Shown: piece after piece, positions 5,737-6,901 of the stretch
Layout of the letters: each line of letters begins with the position of its first letter
Numbering within the stretch: the stretch's first letter is position 1
NCBI GenBank assembly: GCA_026392555.1
Contig: JAPLBW010000137.1
Location: 1-6,901 of the forward strand
Origin: Actinomycetota bacterium
GTDB taxonomy: Bacteria; Actinomycetota; Actinomycetes; UBA12327
DNA: 6,901 bases
Direction: 5' to 3'
Translations under genes and position numbers: made by a program
The notes under the pieces: generated by a model
What the model was told of the DNA's origin: nothing
Seen by the model: the letters and a program-made list of their open reading frames with translations, nothing else
The model's database searches: none

Positions 5737-6901
5737 GTGCGCCGATATTTCCTGCCCATCATCGCGTCTGCCGTGGTCCTGACCGCCTGCTCCTCGACTC
5801 CCCCCGCCGGACCCGCCGCGTTAGACCTGAGTTCGCGATCGACCGCCAACGCGGCTATGGCCGAGGGCGTCAATACCTCCGGAGCTCCCACGCCCGCACC
5901 TACTGTGACATTCCCAGCCACGCCCGCCGATGGACCGGTACTGACACCAAATCGTCAGGCCGTCACCACGGCAAGCGTGCAAACCCTGGCAACCGCACTC
6001 GGCATCGCCTCTCCTGTGACTGAGCAACCTGGCGGCTGGAGTGCACCGGCCGCTACGCCCAGCGCCCCTGATGACACTCCGCGCTTGATCGTCCTCAAGG
6101 ACGCTCGCGCATCCTGGTTTTACGGAACCGGAACATCGTGCGACCTGTCACAACCACTCAGTGACAACGCTGGCGGATGTGTTTCCACAGCAATCGCAGA
6201 ACCAGCACCAGTGGCTACTCCCGGTGGTGGTTCGCCAACGGTGACACCATCCGCTCCCGCCACAGTCAACGTTTCGGTTGCGCAAGTCAATACTGTTGCC
6301 GATCCACTCTTTACCACGCTGGGACAAACGACCGCTGCACGCACGTACTTCCCTGATCAAAACGAAAGCGCTGAGGCGCGAACGGTCACGGGAGATCCCA
6401 CCGTTCTTGATTTGCCCACGTTTGGAGCAGGAACCAACGTCACTGTTGTCATTCGAGCAAAGCAGCCGACGATCGACTCGGCCAATGGCGCGCTCGCTGC
6501 CTGGGAACTCAAGGACAAGTACGGCGTGGTCTCCGCGGTCGATGCACTGGCTCGCTATGACTCGCAGCCACGCCCCGAGCCGTTGCTGTGCGCGGTGGGG
6601 CCTGATGGCCAGGGCTGTTTAGCGCGCCCTGCCATCACGATCACGGGGGCAACGTTTGGTCTGATGGCTGACACCAATTCCGGTACATCAGTACTGGCAC
6701 CAGCATGGATCTTCGCTACCTCGACGGCCGCAGTGGCAGGAGGCGAACCGATTAAAGGGGCATTCGCGGTGAGCGCGGTGCAGGACCGCTACTTAACAAC
6801 TCCATCACCTGACACTGGCGTACCGAACCCAGTGGGTACCGATATCGCGCCGACAGCGGTACCTGGCTCAACGGGAGATGCTCAATTAGGTGTTCCGCCA
6901 A
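5737..6901 (+). CDS. Exported lipoprotein of unknown function (open at the right edge)
   Basis: I do not recognise a named family. The frame is open from GTG 5737 to the window end, 388 residues without a stop, with a good AGGAG ribosome-binding site. The N-terminus is a lipoprotein signal peptide: two Arg, a hydrophobic stretch (5-17), lipobox LTAC (15-18) with lipidated Cys18, then SSTPP. Residues 21-65 are a Pro/Ala/Thr-rich linker. Similar linkers occur at about 93-113 and 155-176 and at the visible end (about 355-388), separating two more ordered segments. The first (about 113-154) has a cysteine pair Cys135/Cys148. The second (about 177-350) has Cys285/Cys294 around CAVGPDGQGC and a PAWIF motif (322-326). 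Spaced cysteine pairs outside the membrane suggest disulfides. No enzyme motif or later membrane helix is visible. A surface-anchored binding or envelope protein is an inference only. Confidence 0.8.
   Translation, partial: MRRYFLPIIASAVVLTACSSTPPAGPAALDLSSRSTANAAMAEGVNTSGAPTPAPTVTFPATPADGPVLTPNRQAVTTASVQTLATALGIASPVTEQPGGWSAPAATPSAPDDTPRLIVLKDARASWFYGTGTSCDLSQPLSDNAGGCVSTAIAEPAPVATPGGGSPTVTPSAPATVNVSVAQVNTVADPLFTTLGQTTAARTYFPDQNESAEARTVTGDPTVLDLPTFGAGTNVTVVIRAKQPTIDSANGALAAWELKDKYGVVSAVDALARYDSQPRPEPLLCAVGPDGQGCLARPAITITGATFGLMADTNSGTSVLAPAWIFATSTAAVAGGEPIKGAFAVSAVQDRYLTTPSPDTGVPNPVGTDIAPTAVPGSTGDAQLGVPP

Noticed and set aside
5724..6622. Open frames on both strands inside the lipoprotein gene
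   Set aside because: The plus-strand frame starting at 5737 has a ribosome-binding site, signal peptide and lipobox and stays open for 388 codons; the others are shorter, have biased compositions and lack starts with ribosome-binding sites.
1..6901. CRISPR arrays, tRNA/rRNA genes, insertion sequences, integration sites, defence systems
   Set aside because: I looked for repeat-spacer patterns, tRNA-like cloverleaf ends, transposase motifs and terminal inverted repeats and found none; nearly all of the sequence is accounted for by housekeeping genes and one lipoprotein.

Overview
The window looks like a chromosomal segment of an actinobacterium. The reasons are the aa3-type cytochrome oxidase order ctaC-ctaD-ctaF with a short actinobacterial subunit IV, a PfkB-family kinase closely resembling mycobacterial adenosine kinase (AdoK), a lipoprotein-type CtaC, and a moderately GC-rich sequence in which six of seven genes start with GTG. 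An aquatic Nanopelagicales-like lineage is possible, but I cannot establish the genus from sequence alone.

Layout. Positions 1-2674, minus strand: ctaC -> ctaD -> ctaF, joined by 4-nt start/stop overlaps (ATGA between ctaC and ctaD, GTGA between ctaD and ctaF). ctaF runs off the left edge. ctaD is broken: at about 1187-1196 the reading frame shifts, and roughly 23 nt (7-8 codons) that the family always carries are missing, at the end of transmembrane helix V. All heme, CuB and proton-channel residues are otherwise present on the two fragments, so this is either a very recent lesion or an assembly/sequencing error. Positions 2675-2818 are a divergent intergenic region. Positions 2819-3937, plus strand: a pyridoxal-phosphate cysteine desulfurase (NifS/IscS class) with its active-site residues intact. 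Positions 3885-5599, minus strand: an adoK-aat pair (adenosine kinase and leucyl/phenylalanyl-tRNA--protein transferase) coupled by another GTGA overlap. The 3' end of aat runs 53 bp into the 3' end of the convergent cysteine desulfurase gene. Positions 5600-5736 are a divergent regulatory region with a candidate ECF-sigma promoter, an 11-bp direct repeat and a possible 8-codon leader ORF. From 5737 to the right edge, plus strand, lies a large exported lipoprotein of unknown function, open to the end of the window.

How the genes fit together. CtaC, CtaD and CtaF are subunits of the terminal oxidase of aerobic respiration. The cysteine desulfurase would supply sulfur for Fe-S clusters or thiolated cofactors. 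AdoK salvages adenosine to AMP. Aat tags proteins with basic N-termini for the ClpS/ClpAP-type N-degron route. The last gene encodes a cell-surface lipoprotein. No mobile element, CRISPR array, RNA gene or recognisable defence system was found. The parts deserving a second look are the ctaD lesion, the convergent overlap, the adoK-aat coupling, and the unknown lipoprotein with its unusual upstream region.
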